This document shows, piece after piece, positions 7,320 to 14,864 of a stretch of 52,909 nucleotides of DNA. This DNA is from Bacteriovoracales bacterium (GTDB lineage: Bacteria; Bdellovibrionota; Bacteriovoracia; Bacteriovoracales; Bacteriovoracaceae). The translations under genes were made by a program, and so were the position numbers. Numbering within the stretch: the stretch's first letter is position 1; each line of letters begins with the position of its first letter. The stretch spans positions 1 to 52,909 of the forward strand of contig JASBRV010000095.1 of assembly GCA_030149295.1 (NCBI GenBank), in the 5' to 3' direction. Under the pieces are notes generated by a model that saw nothing but the letters and a program-made list of their open reading frames with translations, had not been told where the DNA came from and searched no databases.

Positions 7320-8323
7320 ACAAACTCCAACCATTTAATGAGTTCTTGGCATAATTTTGCGTGACCTTTTTCTCCGACGACACAGCCAATATGGCCACCA
7401 GATAAGAAGACTTCATTGTATTGGTCACTATAGGACTTAATGGCCTGAGAGCTGGCATTAGGAACTATGATGTCTCCTTTGGCCAAAAAGGAAATGAGGG
7501 GAACTTTGATTTTTTCTAATTTTAAATCATTCAATACATAGTAATTTTCAATAAGCTCTTTGTAAGCAAGTCCAGGAAAAGGCACGCTATCTTTAACCCA
7601 TTCGGTGATGGCCACATGCTTTTTCATAAAGCTCTCACTCCAACCTAAGTCCCAAAGGACTTTTTTTTGCTTAAGTGAGGCCATGGGAGTGATCATTTGA
7701 AAGGAGCGATCAAGGAATTCCGCATGGACATTGCCCCAAGTGGAGACCATTTGATCGAGATTTAAATTACTCTTATGAACCCAATGATAAAATGGACCCT
7801 CTACGTGGAAATCGATGGGTGTTGTAAGGAGAATCAGACTCTCCACTGATTCCGGGCATTGGGAGGCAACGACTGCACTGAGCGTGCCACCAAGGCATTG
7901 ACCAAGAAGATGAACCTTCTCTTTTTGGGCTAGATTCTTCACTTTTTTCAAGGCCCACTTAAGGCCCAGGTCGATATGATCATCAAGGCTGAGATACTTA
8001 TCTTGAACACGCGGAGTGCCCCAATCAAGAAGATAGACATCATGTCCTTCATCAACCAGGTTTTCGACAACAGAACATCCTGAATAGAGATCCAAGATGG
8101 TGTAACGATTAATCAAGGAAGGAATGATCAATAAAGGTATTCTCTTCTGAGAGGGAATGACCTGTGACTCGGCCTTAAAATGAAGAAGACGAAACTTGCC
8201 CCTAGAAGCGACGGTATCAAAGGACGTCCCAGCAATCTTCTTTTTATAATAAGAAGTTTTGAGAAGGCTTAGGTTTCTCAAACGCAAGGGGATCTTTAGT
8301 ATGCTCCCTGGGGCAGGTCTCAT
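7313..8323 (-). CDS. phaC: Poly(3-hydroxyalkanoate) synthase, short class III/IV-like PhaC
   Basis: The PHA synthase signature is clear: the lipase-like box G-Q-C-L-G-G carries Cys instead of Ser (C143 from ATG 8323). The acid is D284 (AKGDIIVP) and the base H311 (SGGHIG). PLLIIPSLINRYTILDL and GHDVYLLDWG are typical of PhaC. From ATG 8323 the protein has 336 residues, the size of class III/IV synthases, which known examples show working with PhaE or PhaR. Known class III enzymes use C149, D302 and H331, close to this spacing. An in-frame TTG at 8383 would add 20 residues inside the phasin gene but has no ribosome site; ATG 8323 follows the phasin stop by 11 nt and has only a weak AAGAGA. It polymerises 3-hydroxyacyl-CoA on granules in the cytoplasm. 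Confidence 0.9.
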   Translation of the reverse strand: MRPAPGSILKIPLRLRNLSLLKTSYYKKKIAGTSFDTVASRGKFRLLHFKAESQVIPSQKRIPLLIIPSLINRYTILDLYSGCSVVENLVDEGHDVYLLDWGTPRVQDKYLSLDDHIDLGLKWALKKVKNLAQKEKVHLLGQCLGGTLSAVVASQCPESVESLILLTTPIDFHVEGPFYHWVHKSNLNLDQMVSTWGNVHAEFLDRSFQMITPMASLKQKKVLWDLGWSESFMKKHVAITEWVKDSVPFPGLAYKELIENYYVLNDLKLEKIKVPLISFLAKGDIIVPNASSQAIKSYSDQYNEVFLSGGHIGCVVGEKGHAKLCQELIKWLEFVC

Positions 8324-8334
8324 TCTCTTAAAAC

Positions 8335-8619
8335 TTAAGAAGCTTTGGTTGCTTTTAAATTTGTTTTCGTTTTTTGGTTCCAAGACTGAACACTATCCCA
8401 CCACATATCACGAGTGTTATTAATGCCTTTTACCCATTCACTCATAAGAGTTCTTTGAGTTTGAAAGCCAAGATCCATGATCTCTCTCGTTTGCTCCATT
8501 TGGTGCTCAGCGATTTTCGAAGCTTCCTCAGTCATTAGTTGAGTCAGCTCAGTCCCTCTTTCATAAGAGTTTTTGGCCAGTGTGCTCAATTGAGCTGCAA
8601 ATTCGTTTACTTGATTCAT
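8335..8619 (-). CDS. Phasin-like granule protein
   Basis: A 94-residue, fully helical, amphipathic protein with phasin character: FAAQLSTLAKNSYERGTELTQ, then EQTREIMDLGFQTQRTLMSEW and an AT-rich basic end (NQKTKTNLKATKAS). Phasins coat PHA granules and control their size. The assignment rests on size, composition and its place directly before phaC rather than on an unambiguous signature. The ribosome site GGAGG lies about 8 nt before the ATG. The promoter region upstream contains two palindromes (8685-8700, 8707-8722). Probable operon order is phasin, phaC, coiled-coil protein. Confidence 0.75.
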   Translation of the reverse strand: MNQVNEFAAQLSTLAKNSYERGTELTQLMTEEASKIAEHQMEQTREIMDLGFQTQRTLMSEWVKGINNTRDMWWDSVQSWNQKTKTNLKATKAS

Positions 8620-8671
8620 GTTTCAACCTCCATGTATGTTGAGAAAATAGGTTAAATGAAGATTATTTTTC

Positions 8672-8701
8672 TTGCACTAATTTTTTATACTTTTGTATAA
8701 T
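8672..8701 (+). promoter_or_regulatory. Sigma-70-type promoter for the hydrolase gene at 8762
   Basis: TTGCAC at 8672-8677 and a perfect TATAAT at 8696-8701 are separated by 18 bp. The palindrome at 8685-8700 covers the spacer and most of the -10, an arrangement typical of a repressor-controlled promoter. Confidence 0.5.
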
Positions 8702-8722
8702 TTTTTTTATATTTTCATATAA
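8685..8722. promoter_or_regulatory. Two tandem palindromes, candidate operators for the phasin and hydrolase promoters
   Basis: TTATAC-TTTT-GTATAA (8685-8700) and TTATAT-TTTC-ATATAA (8707-8722) are each perfect in their 6-bp arms. Their centres lie 22 bp apart, close to two helical turns. They sit between the divergent phasin and hydrolase genes. The first is nearly identical to the palindrome beside tetR (3974-3989), suggesting a shared repressor. The region is AT-rich, so some symmetry is expected by chance. Confidence 0.5.
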
Positions 8723-8761
8723 TTATCAAAACTTGCCCCAAAACGGACCGAGGAGACCAAA

Positions 8762-9646
8762 ATGCTCGACTATAAAGTGCCTCCCCTCAAAGAGAAGGTT
8801 ATTGATGTCTCTTTAAAGGGAAGAAAAGAGATTCTTCAGGTCTACACATGGTACGGACCGGCCAAAAGTCCGTGTCCCGACAAAGAAAAAACCATCGTCA
8901 TGTTGCCGGGCCTTGACGATAGTGTCTTTCTCTATGAAAAGGCCTTCACCCTCATCAGGGCCCTTAACCCCAGCTACTCCTTATTGGGGATTGATTTAAA
9001 AGGCCAAGGAAAAACGATTGAACACGATAACACTCACTCACTCAAGACTATTTCTCTGGAGTATCAGGAAGAGATCATTAAAAGTGTGTTGGCAAGTTAT
9101 GGCATTGAAAAGAAATTTCTCATGGGCCTATCTTATGGTGCTGGAGTCGCTCTTCACTATGCCCATAAAAATCCAGAGAATGTCCTAGGCCTTGGCCTTA
9201 TTGCCCCTTATGTTTCAGAATTTAAAGCGTATAAACCCGGATTGCCTGGGCTCTATTATTTTTTAACCTTCCTTAATCCTTTCACTCCAAAAATGACCCC
9301 TTACACTCTGCCCTTTTACTTTATGAATGCCAGACTTAAAGGAAGATTAAATCCTGATACCAGTTGGAGTCCCAAAAAAATGCGTGCCCTCACCAGGCTT
9401 ACCCTGGGTATTTTAAAATTGGATACTGACAAGGCACTAGATGAGCTGGCCCATCTACCGGGAGGAGTTCATCTTCTATGTGCCTGCCAAGACGCTGTTG
9501 TTCCCATAGGTGCCCACAGGCATTTCTACAACAGAATTCCAGCTTCAATGGATAAATCTTTTAGTTTAGAGGATGGCATTGGCCACAGAGTTCTCTCGGA
9601 ACATCCAAAACAGGCAGCAAGATGGTTGAGTAGAATACTCCCTTAA
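8762..9646 (+). CDS. alpha/beta hydrolase divergent from the phasin operon
   Basis: A 294-residue cytoplasmic alpha/beta hydrolase. The order is MLPGLDDSVFLYEKA (oxyanion region about 47-61), GIDLKGQGKT (76-85), the nucleophile elbow G122-L-S124-Y-G, the acid D244 (CQDAVVPIG) and the base H275 (DGIGHRVLSEHP). An aromatic cap lies between (YYFLTFLNPFTPK). The ribosome site AGGAGA precedes the ATG by 5 nt. It shares a promoter/operator region with the phasin-phaC operon, so it may act in granule turnover, for example as an intracellular depolymerase or oligomer hydrolase. That is inference from position: the sequence fits a monoglyceride-lipase-like fold but shows no depolymerase-specific motif. 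Confidence 0.82.
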   Translation: MLDYKVPPLKEKVIDVSLKGRKEILQVYTWYGPAKSPCPDKEKTIVMLPGLDDSVFLYEKAFTLIRALNPSYSLLGIDLKGQGKTIEHDNTHSLKTISLEYQEEIIKSVLASYGIEKKFLMGLSYGAGVALHYAHKNPENVLGLGLIAPYVSEFKAYKPGLPGLYYFLTFLNPFTPKMTPYTLPFYFMNARLKGRLNPDTSWSPKKMRALTRLTLGILKLDTDKALDELAHLPGGVHLLCACQDAVVPIGAHRHFYNRIPASMDKSFSLEDGIGHRVLSEHPKQAARWLSRILP

Positions 9647-9725
9647 AGCTATTTAAACTTGGGTTAAAATTTCAGGCTTCCAACACTCATGCTTTGATCG
9701 TTAAAATTTAGAGAAGGGAGTTTCG

Positions 9726-10289
9726 ATGTCCGATATATCACAAGTCCGTGCCGATCACGCCAAACATGTAGCAGAGCTTGAAAGTAAACGCCGAGAAAAC
9801 CTCGATGAAATGCGAAAGAGCTATAAAGGCATTCTTAAAAGTAAAGAAGAAGCCCACGAAGAATCACTAGAAAATATCAAGAAATCAAATATCGAAGATA
9901 AACGAGAAATCGTTAACGATTTCAACGTCTCGATAGAAAAAAGTAATGAGCGAACCAGAGAAAAAATCAATCAGACAAACGAAAGAAAGGAAAAAGAACT
10001 CACTGAATTGAAGGAAAAATTCAAAAAAGAAAAAGATGAAATGAAGCTCTCCTTCCAACGAGAATTAGATCAATTAAAACGCTCCTATGAGAGTATTATT
10101 AGAGACCGAGATGGTGAATTAAGAGAGAGTAAAGTTCAAAATGAACGAAACCAAAAATATATGACGAAGAAATTCAATAAGCGAATCGAACATGTCAAAG
10201 AAGACTACGAAGAGCGTTTAGCTGATATTCAAAAAGACCACCAGGCCGAAATAAAACACCTCGAATCCCGTATGCGCGGCGAGACATAA
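9726..10289 (+). CDS. Highly charged coiled-coil protein, function unknown
   Basis: A 187-residue protein that is almost entirely coiled coil, very rich in Glu, Lys and Arg, with no Cys and only two Trp/Pro-type breakers at most. Heptad-like stretches run from about residue 10 to 183 (ELKEKFKKEKDEMKLSFQREL in the middle). There is no signal peptide or membrane segment, so it is expected in the cytoplasm as a rod-like oligomer. The ribosome site GAAGGGAG lies before the ATG and a strong terminator follows the stop, so it is probably monocistronic or read with the hydrolase upstream (79-bp gap). It is not a recognised family. Structural or scaffold roles are possible. Confidence 0.75.
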   Translation: MSDISQVRADHAKHVAELESKRRENLDEMRKSYKGILKSKEEAHEESLENIKKSNIEDKREIVNDFNVSIEKSNERTREKINQTNERKEKELTELKEKFKKEKDEMKLSFQRELDQLKRSYESIIRDRDGELRESKVQNERNQKYMTKKFNKRIEHVKEDYEERLADIQKDHQAEIKHLESRMRGET

Positions 10290-10292
10290 AGG

Positions 10293-10317
10293 AAAGGGCC
10301 TAATGAAGGCCCTTTTT
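10293..10317 (+). terminator. Rho-independent terminator after the coiled-coil gene
   Basis: The 9-bp stem AAAGGGCCT (10293-10301) pairs with AGGCCCTTT (10307-10315) around the loop AATGA, followed by a T-run to 10317. It begins 3 bp after the stop codon. Confidence 0.9.
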
Positions 10318-10432
10318 ATGTCTAACTATCTAAAATTACGAAGAAATTTTATAAAAGTAAATTTTTCAAAAGGTCTCCTACCTCTTTTGCATTGCGATAT
10401 ATTGGCGCCACCAACATTTCCAGGAAACCCTT

Positions 10433-11593
10433 ATGAAAACAAGTTTTATGGCGCTCGCCCTTTCTCTTTTTTTGGCCTCATGTAGTGGAGGAAGTGACGA
10501 ACTTCCAGTACCTCGTCAAAAGCAAATCATTGCCACCACAGATAATAAAGATGAAATCCAAGAAATTTTTGATAACAGCAGCGTTGTCTGTGGCGAGAGA
10601 GCTTGTCCTGATAATGTTGCCAAGCTGACCTTTTATGAGATGGTCGATGAAGAATATCAATTTGGAGTTTGCTCAGGAACCCTTATTCGCCCCGGTCTCA
10701 TTCTTACGAACTCACACTGTGTACCAGATAGCCTGTCCTATCCTGGTGCTGATTGCTCTGGGCAAATTGAAGTTAAATTTCCAGGACCAGAGAAAAACGT
10801 AGTGAATACTGAAAAGGTAGAATGTTTAAGAGTTCGCAGTGTTTATCGCGAAGATCGTGGAGAGCCAGACTTAGCCCTTCTTGAAGTTGGCATCTCTAGA
10901 AAAAGCCGAACAGAAGTGACCATTGCGTCTAGTGAACCCAATGTTGATGAGATTGTTCACGCTTATACAATGAATCCAAATAGTAACTCCCCTATCGGTG
11001 TTATAAGAAAGAAAAACTGCAAGATGTTGGAAGAAAATAACCTCTTTGAAAATGAACACAGTGGAATGGGTCAACTCTTTACTCTAGGAGAGCAGACGAC
11101 AGGCTCTTGTACTATTATTGGCGGAAATTCTGGTTCGGCCCTCTTTAATGATCAAAATGAAGTGGTTGGAGCAGTCTATGCCAAGATTGATGGTGAAACA
11201 CTTAGGGAAGCTCTCAAAAATGGTGGCTTCACGGTAAAGCCTTATTTTCGAATCAATAGAATAGGACTTGGGGTGAATATCCAGTGCATGCTACCTCTCA
11301 CCTCACACTCTGATCCCAATTGTCCAATTCAAAGAAATGACAACTTTGAGTCCTTCGTCGATTTTATCGAGGTTCTTCGCACTAAAGCTGGTTTAGAAAA
11401 CACTCCCACAAGTGAATTAGTTGTCAGTGTTAATAAAGATTTAAGATTTAATGTTTCTGAAAAGCCTCAAAGTGAAATTCTCTTTGGTCTAGATCATGCC
11501 TTTATTTCGTTTGACGACTTTTTAGCCATCGAGCAGGAATCGGAAACTCTCTCTCGTCCCCTTATTAAACTTTTCCATACGTTAAGGTTCTAA
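10433..11593 (+). CDS. Trypsin-like (S1-family) serine peptidase lipoprotein
   Basis: A 386-residue exported protein. The signal peptide ends in the lipobox LASC (acylated C17), then a short GGSDE linker. The chymotrypsin-fold catalytic residues are H95 (LTNSHC), D146 (EPDLALLEV) and S233 (IGGNSGSALF). The motif GNSGSA replaces the textbook GDSGGP. Cys residues near 53, 58, 80, 96, 108, 131, 196 and 226 could form disulfides. After the peptidase domain a roughly 100-residue C-terminal extension (from about 290) is not recognised. The start has AGGA 7 nt upstream. The next gene starts 11 bp after its stop, so the pair is probably one operon. Expected to act in the periplasm or at the cell surface. 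Confidence 0.82.
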   Translation: MKTSFMALALSLFLASCSGGSDELPVPRQKQIIATTDNKDEIQEIFDNSSVVCGERACPDNVAKLTFYEMVDEEYQFGVCSGTLIRPGLILTNSHCVPDSLSYPGADCSGQIEVKFPGPEKNVVNTEKVECLRVRSVYREDRGEPDLALLEVGISRKSRTEVTIASSEPNVDEIVHAYTMNPNSNSPIGVIRKKNCKMLEENNLFENEHSGMGQLFTLGEQTTGSCTIIGGNSGSALFNDQNEVVGAVYAKIDGETLREALKNGGFTVKPYFRINRIGLGVNIQCMLPLTSHSDPNCPIQRNDNFESFVDFIEVLRTKAGLENTPTSELVVSVNKDLRFNVSEKPQSEILFGLDHAFISFDDFLAIEQESETLSRPLIKLFHTLRF

Positions 11594-11604
11594 TTGGAGG
11601 AATA

Positions 11605-13623
11605 ATGATTTTACAACGCTTTTTAATAACCACTCTATGTCTCAGCACAATAGCGACTTACGCAAACGATTTAAGCGCTTCTCTCAGTCAATTCCCTATT
11701 CAAGACATTGAAAGCGAACAACAAGAATCAATCAATCGCCTAATTAAACGTCATGGTGGCTCTTTCATTCGGCCCGCAGCTTGCCCTTTAGCTTCGAAAA
11801 ACTACTCTGATATTCTCTCCAAAATAGAAAGTATACGCGGTCTCTTTAAAGACCCGAGTTGTTTAGGGGATGAAACGGCCCTCTCTCAAACTTTTAACAA
11901 CCTAGTTGAGACATCTGATGGAATTCAGGAACAATTAGCGACTGTGGGAGTAGAAACTGAAGGAGATGTAACTCAAGTAAATGGGGCTTCTATTAATAGC
12001 CTCTTCTCTAATCTTAACACTCTCTTTTTCCAAAATAGCTGTGAGCTTATTGATCAAAATGTTCTAGAAAAAGGTGCGGACTTTGCTCAAAACTTTGCCC
12101 AAATGGGGCTTCTCATTCCCAATAATAATGGAATTTATATCTCTGGCGGTGGACTTGCTCTTTCTAGCATTTTGAGACTCATCAATAATCTTTTCACCAA
12201 GAAGTTTAATTTCGAAAATAACTCTGAAAGGCAATCCTTTATAAAACTCAACTGTGCCTTTTATGACATCAGAAGAGACATCGAAAAGTCAGGTTTAGTT
12301 GAGATTGCCTTACCAGAACACCGAATCGACCTCTCATTATTACAAGATATTCAAAAGAATATAGAGGATCTTATCAAGGCCAACCAAGAGGCAAAATCTA
12401 AGCAAATTGAGTCAATAAGCACGGCAGAAAGTGAATTTGTCGCCCTTCAAAGTCAAAATATTACCTCTCTAGAAAAAGCTGTGACCACTGCCCTGTCTCT
12501 TGTTAGTAAAAAGGTAGCAGATCGAGAAGAAGGAAAGAGGCCTGCAGAGACTGTAAAAAAAGAGATGCTTGCCCAGTTAGTTGATCTAAGGGAACCACTT
12601 ACTCTTGGTTTAGAAAACTATTTTAACCTCAACCAAAATGCTTTGACGGTCTTTGATTTAGATTTAAAGAATGAACTCTCCAAACTTGATCTCGCGCTAG
12701 GACAGGATAAATTCATGGTTCTTTTTAAAATGCCAGCAGAGGAGTTTAATCAAACGTATCGTGCATCCTTACTTTTTCATTTTGAGCGGATTTTATCGGA
12801 CTTAAAAGATTATAAAGGTAAAATCAAAAGTGATTGGCGAAAAGTCACCAAGATCAAAGGTCAAAGCATTGATGATTATCTGAAATCTCTTAATAAAAAA
12901 CTAGAAGAACAAAATAAAGAACTTAATGCCAAAAGAAAGTCACTTCGTCCCATAACAGAAAGACTCGAACGAATTGTGGGAAGCGATAGCGGATTTACAA
13001 GAAGCGACGACGGGACAGAAAACAAAACGGCTATTCTAAGCTCTTACGATGAGATCGCTAATCAGGTATACGGTAAGTGGGGCTACGAGTTTCTCAAGTA
13101 CACGACAAAGACAGCAGAAAAGGAAAACGACAACTTCTCTAAAAAATTCTCTGACTTTGCTGATTCTCACCTCGATGTGGTGGACAATAAATATGTGATT
13201 AAAGATTCAAGTGACATGGACGAACTTAGAGTTCTCTATGCCTGTCAGGACGCGAAACCTTATATCCGTCGTTACAGTGAAGCGGATAGCCTCGTTCAAC
13301 AGGCCTATGATTTTGTGGTCACCAATAAAGAGCTCTTCCACTCTGATCACAATGAACCCTTTTTAAGTGAAGTCACTCGTATAAGAAGTGTCTTTGAAAA
13401 AATCCAAGACCATCACAAATCTTCGATTTATGCCCTTAAGACTATGAGAGGGGAAGATATATCTTCTAGGGCAAAAGAAAGGTATTTAGGAGATAAGGCC
13501 CGTCGTCGGGAGTACTTAGGAACGGTTATGCTCAAGGTGAATGATACGAAACCTAAGGCGCAACTTCTTCAAAGCCTACTGGATCGCTATGACTGCAATC
13601 GTCTAACTAACCTAGATGATTAG
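11605..13623 (+). CDS. Large secreted helical protein, function unknown
   Basis: A 672-residue protein with a signal peptide (about 1-21, ending TYANDL). The remainder is strongly helical with coiled-coil stretches (for example KSLNKKLEEQNKELNAKRKSL near 430-450) and a few Cys residues (near 53, 79, 141, 217, and near the C-terminus). I recognise no domain. It follows the trypsin-like lipoprotein by 11 bp with a good ribosome site (GGAGG), so they are probably co-expressed and may act together outside the cytoplasm. Length, Cys pattern and helical content resemble the 1,050-residue secreted protein at 34930, though no clear sequence match is visible by eye. Confidence 0.75.
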   Translation: MILQRFLITTLCLSTIATYANDLSASLSQFPIQDIESEQQESINRLIKRHGGSFIRPAACPLASKNYSDILSKIESIRGLFKDPSCLGDETALSQTFNNLVETSDGIQEQLATVGVETEGDVTQVNGASINSLFSNLNTLFFQNSCELIDQNVLEKGADFAQNFAQMGLLIPNNNGIYISGGGLALSSILRLINNLFTKKFNFENNSERQSFIKLNCAFYDIRRDIEKSGLVEIALPEHRIDLSLLQDIQKNIEDLIKANQEAKSKQIESISTAESEFVALQSQNITSLEKAVTTALSLVSKKVADREEGKRPAETVKKEMLAQLVDLREPLTLGLENYFNLNQNALTVFDLDLKNELSKLDLALGQDKFMVLFKMPAEEFNQTYRASLLFHFERILSDLKDYKGKIKSDWRKVTKIKGQSIDDYLKSLNKKLEEQNKELNAKRKSLRPITERLERIVGSDSGFTRSDDGTENKTAILSSYDEIANQVYGKWGYEFLKYTTKTAEKENDNFSKKFSDFADSHLDVVDNKYVIKDSSDMDELRVLYACQDAKPYIRRYSEADSLVQQAYDFVVTNKELFHSDHNEPFLSEVTRIRSVFEKIQDHHKSSIYALKTMRGEDISSRAKERYLGDKARRREYLGTVMLKVNDTKPKAQLLQSLLDRYDCNRLTNLDD

Positions 13624-14036
13624 ACTTTCTTAAGTCTTGGCAAATTAATGGGGCACTTTAAAAAGGAGTGCCCTGACCAACTTTAACCAAAATTTAATGA
13701 TTTAGAAGATTATTTGACAATAATCGAAAATAACCTTTGGCGAAATTGGGACTGGCCGTAAAGTTAAGACAAGAGAAAACTACTTCTAAAAATGCTACTG
13801 ATCTTATTAGTTAAATGTTGTGAATGATGCTCAAGTTGTAAAAGCGAATGTGAAAGTTAAAGTCAAATGTGAAAGTACGAGTTCTAGTTGAAGTGATGGT
13901 GAAAACGCGAAAGTTCTTGTGAAAGAGTTAAAAGGAAGTAGAATGAATCACGTGTGAACCAGAGATTCGATCTCCATGCCAAGAGGAGAATTCGAATCCT
14001 GGTTAACCGTGAATCAACCCAAACCCCTTCTCGCCC
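13624..14036. other. 413-bp gap with purine-rich repeats and hairpins, no convincing gene
   Basis: Contents from left to right: a short inverted repeat AGACTT/AAGTCT (13622-13637) at the stop of the upstream gene; a 7-bp GC-rich hairpin GGGCACT/AGTGCCC (13651-13673), a possible terminator without a U-run; a perfect TTGACA at 13714-13719 without a matching -10; four GTGAAA-containing repeats (13850, 13869, 13899, 13919); then the long hairpin at 13945-14015. No frame longer than about 24 codons with a start is visible. It may encode a small RNA or a structured leader for the DUF808 gene. Confidence 0.5.
13945..14015. repeat. Long imperfect inverted repeat upstream of the DUF808 gene
   Basis: The left arm contains ATCACG, AACCAG, GATTCGA and TCTCC; the right arm contains their complements in order, with bulges, around a short loop near 13976-13984. 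About 24 of 31 positions per arm pair. It ends 21 bp before the ATG of the DUF808 gene, which has no ribosome site. Confidence 0.6.
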
Positions 14037-14864
14037 ATGACCGGACTTCTTGCCCTCCTAGACGATTTAGCCACCACCTTAGATGACATTTCCATCATGA
14101 CCAAAGTCGCCATGAAGAAAACTAGTGCCTTGATGACCGATGACCTGGCCGTAAATGCAGGGGTTTTACAAGGAGCGAGTGCATCACGAGAAATGCAATT
14201 GGTTCTTCAGATATTTCTTGGCTCCCTCGTTAATAAAGTCATCGCCATAGGCGCAGTTCTTCTTATTCTTGCTTTTTACCCTCCTTTTTTAAAAGCCTTG
14301 CTCTTTACTGGGGGATTATTTCTCTCCTACGAAGGGGTTCATAAGATCCTAGAAAAGGCGAAACAAACTCGTGGAGTTAAGAAAGCCATCAAAAAGGAAG
14401 CCTTTGATGAAAAGAAGAGGGTTTTTGGTGCCATTAAAACAGATCTTATTCTTTCCTTAGAGATTATTGTCATTGCCAATTCGTCCATTCAAGCTGAGTT
14501 GATGCAAAGAAGCCTCACCCTCTGTGTAGTGGGCCTGGCGGCATCAATAATTATCTACGGCCTTGTCGCCTTTATTTTAAAAATTGATGACTTTGGAATT
14601 TATTTAATGAAAAAGGGATATTCAAAGCTCGGATCGGCCCTGGTGCGATTTATGCCCTATTTAATGAAAGGACTCGGCATGGCCGGAACAGTGGCCATGC
14701 TCCTTGTTGGTGGTGGCATCGTAGCTCACCTCTTTCATATTCCCTACTACCTACCAGAGTTTATTCAAAATGGCCTGATGGGATGGTTTGTTGGTCTTAT
14801 GGTTTTGGCCGTGGTTTTTCTTATTGGTCGCTTAAGCTCGAGACAATCTCTTCACACACCCTAA
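14037..14864 (+). CDS. DUF808 (YedI-like) inner-membrane protein
   Basis: A 275-residue membrane protein. The N-terminus (LLALLDDLATTLDDISIMTK, then KKTSALMTDDLAVNAG) is characteristic of DUF808/YedI. Several membrane segments follow (about 59-82, 83-98, 145-185, 215-235, 245-262). The function of this family is not established. The ATG has no recognisable ribosome site and lies 21 bp after a long imperfect hairpin, so initiation may be unusual. The N-terminus still aligns with the family, supporting this start. The 3' end overlaps the convergent flavoprotein gene by 44 bp. Confidence 0.85.
   Translation: MTGLLALLDDLATTLDDISIMTKVAMKKTSALMTDDLAVNAGVLQGASASREMQLVLQIFLGSLVNKVIAIGAVLLILAFYPPFLKALLFTGGLFLSYEGVHKILEKAKQTRGVKKAIKKEAFDEKKRVFGAIKTDLILSLEIIVIANSSIQAELMQRSLTLCVVGLAASIIIYGLVAFILKIDDFGIYLMKKGYSKLGSALVRFMPYLMKGLGMAGTVAMLLVGGGIVAHLFHIPYYLPEFIQNGLMGWFVGLMVLAVVFLIGRLSSRQSLHTP

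Noticed and set aside
13822..13892. Short GTG-initiated frame of about 24 codons in the 13.6-14.0 kb gap
   Set aside because: No ribosome site; its repetitive VKVKVK-like product simply reflects the GTGAAA/GTTAAA nucleotide repeats.
13945..14015. tRNA or tRNA fragment (TTCGAAT-like loop in the hairpin)
   Set aside because: The five bases flanking the TTCGAAT loop on either side do not pair as a T-stem, no anticodon arm or acceptor stem can be built, and the arms pair with each other over a longer distance instead.
13945..14015. Integron attC site
   Set aside because: The imperfect hairpin with bulges is suggestive, but the core-site consensus GTTRRRY and its partner are not met (GTTAACC has C at the third R), and no integrase or cassette array is present.
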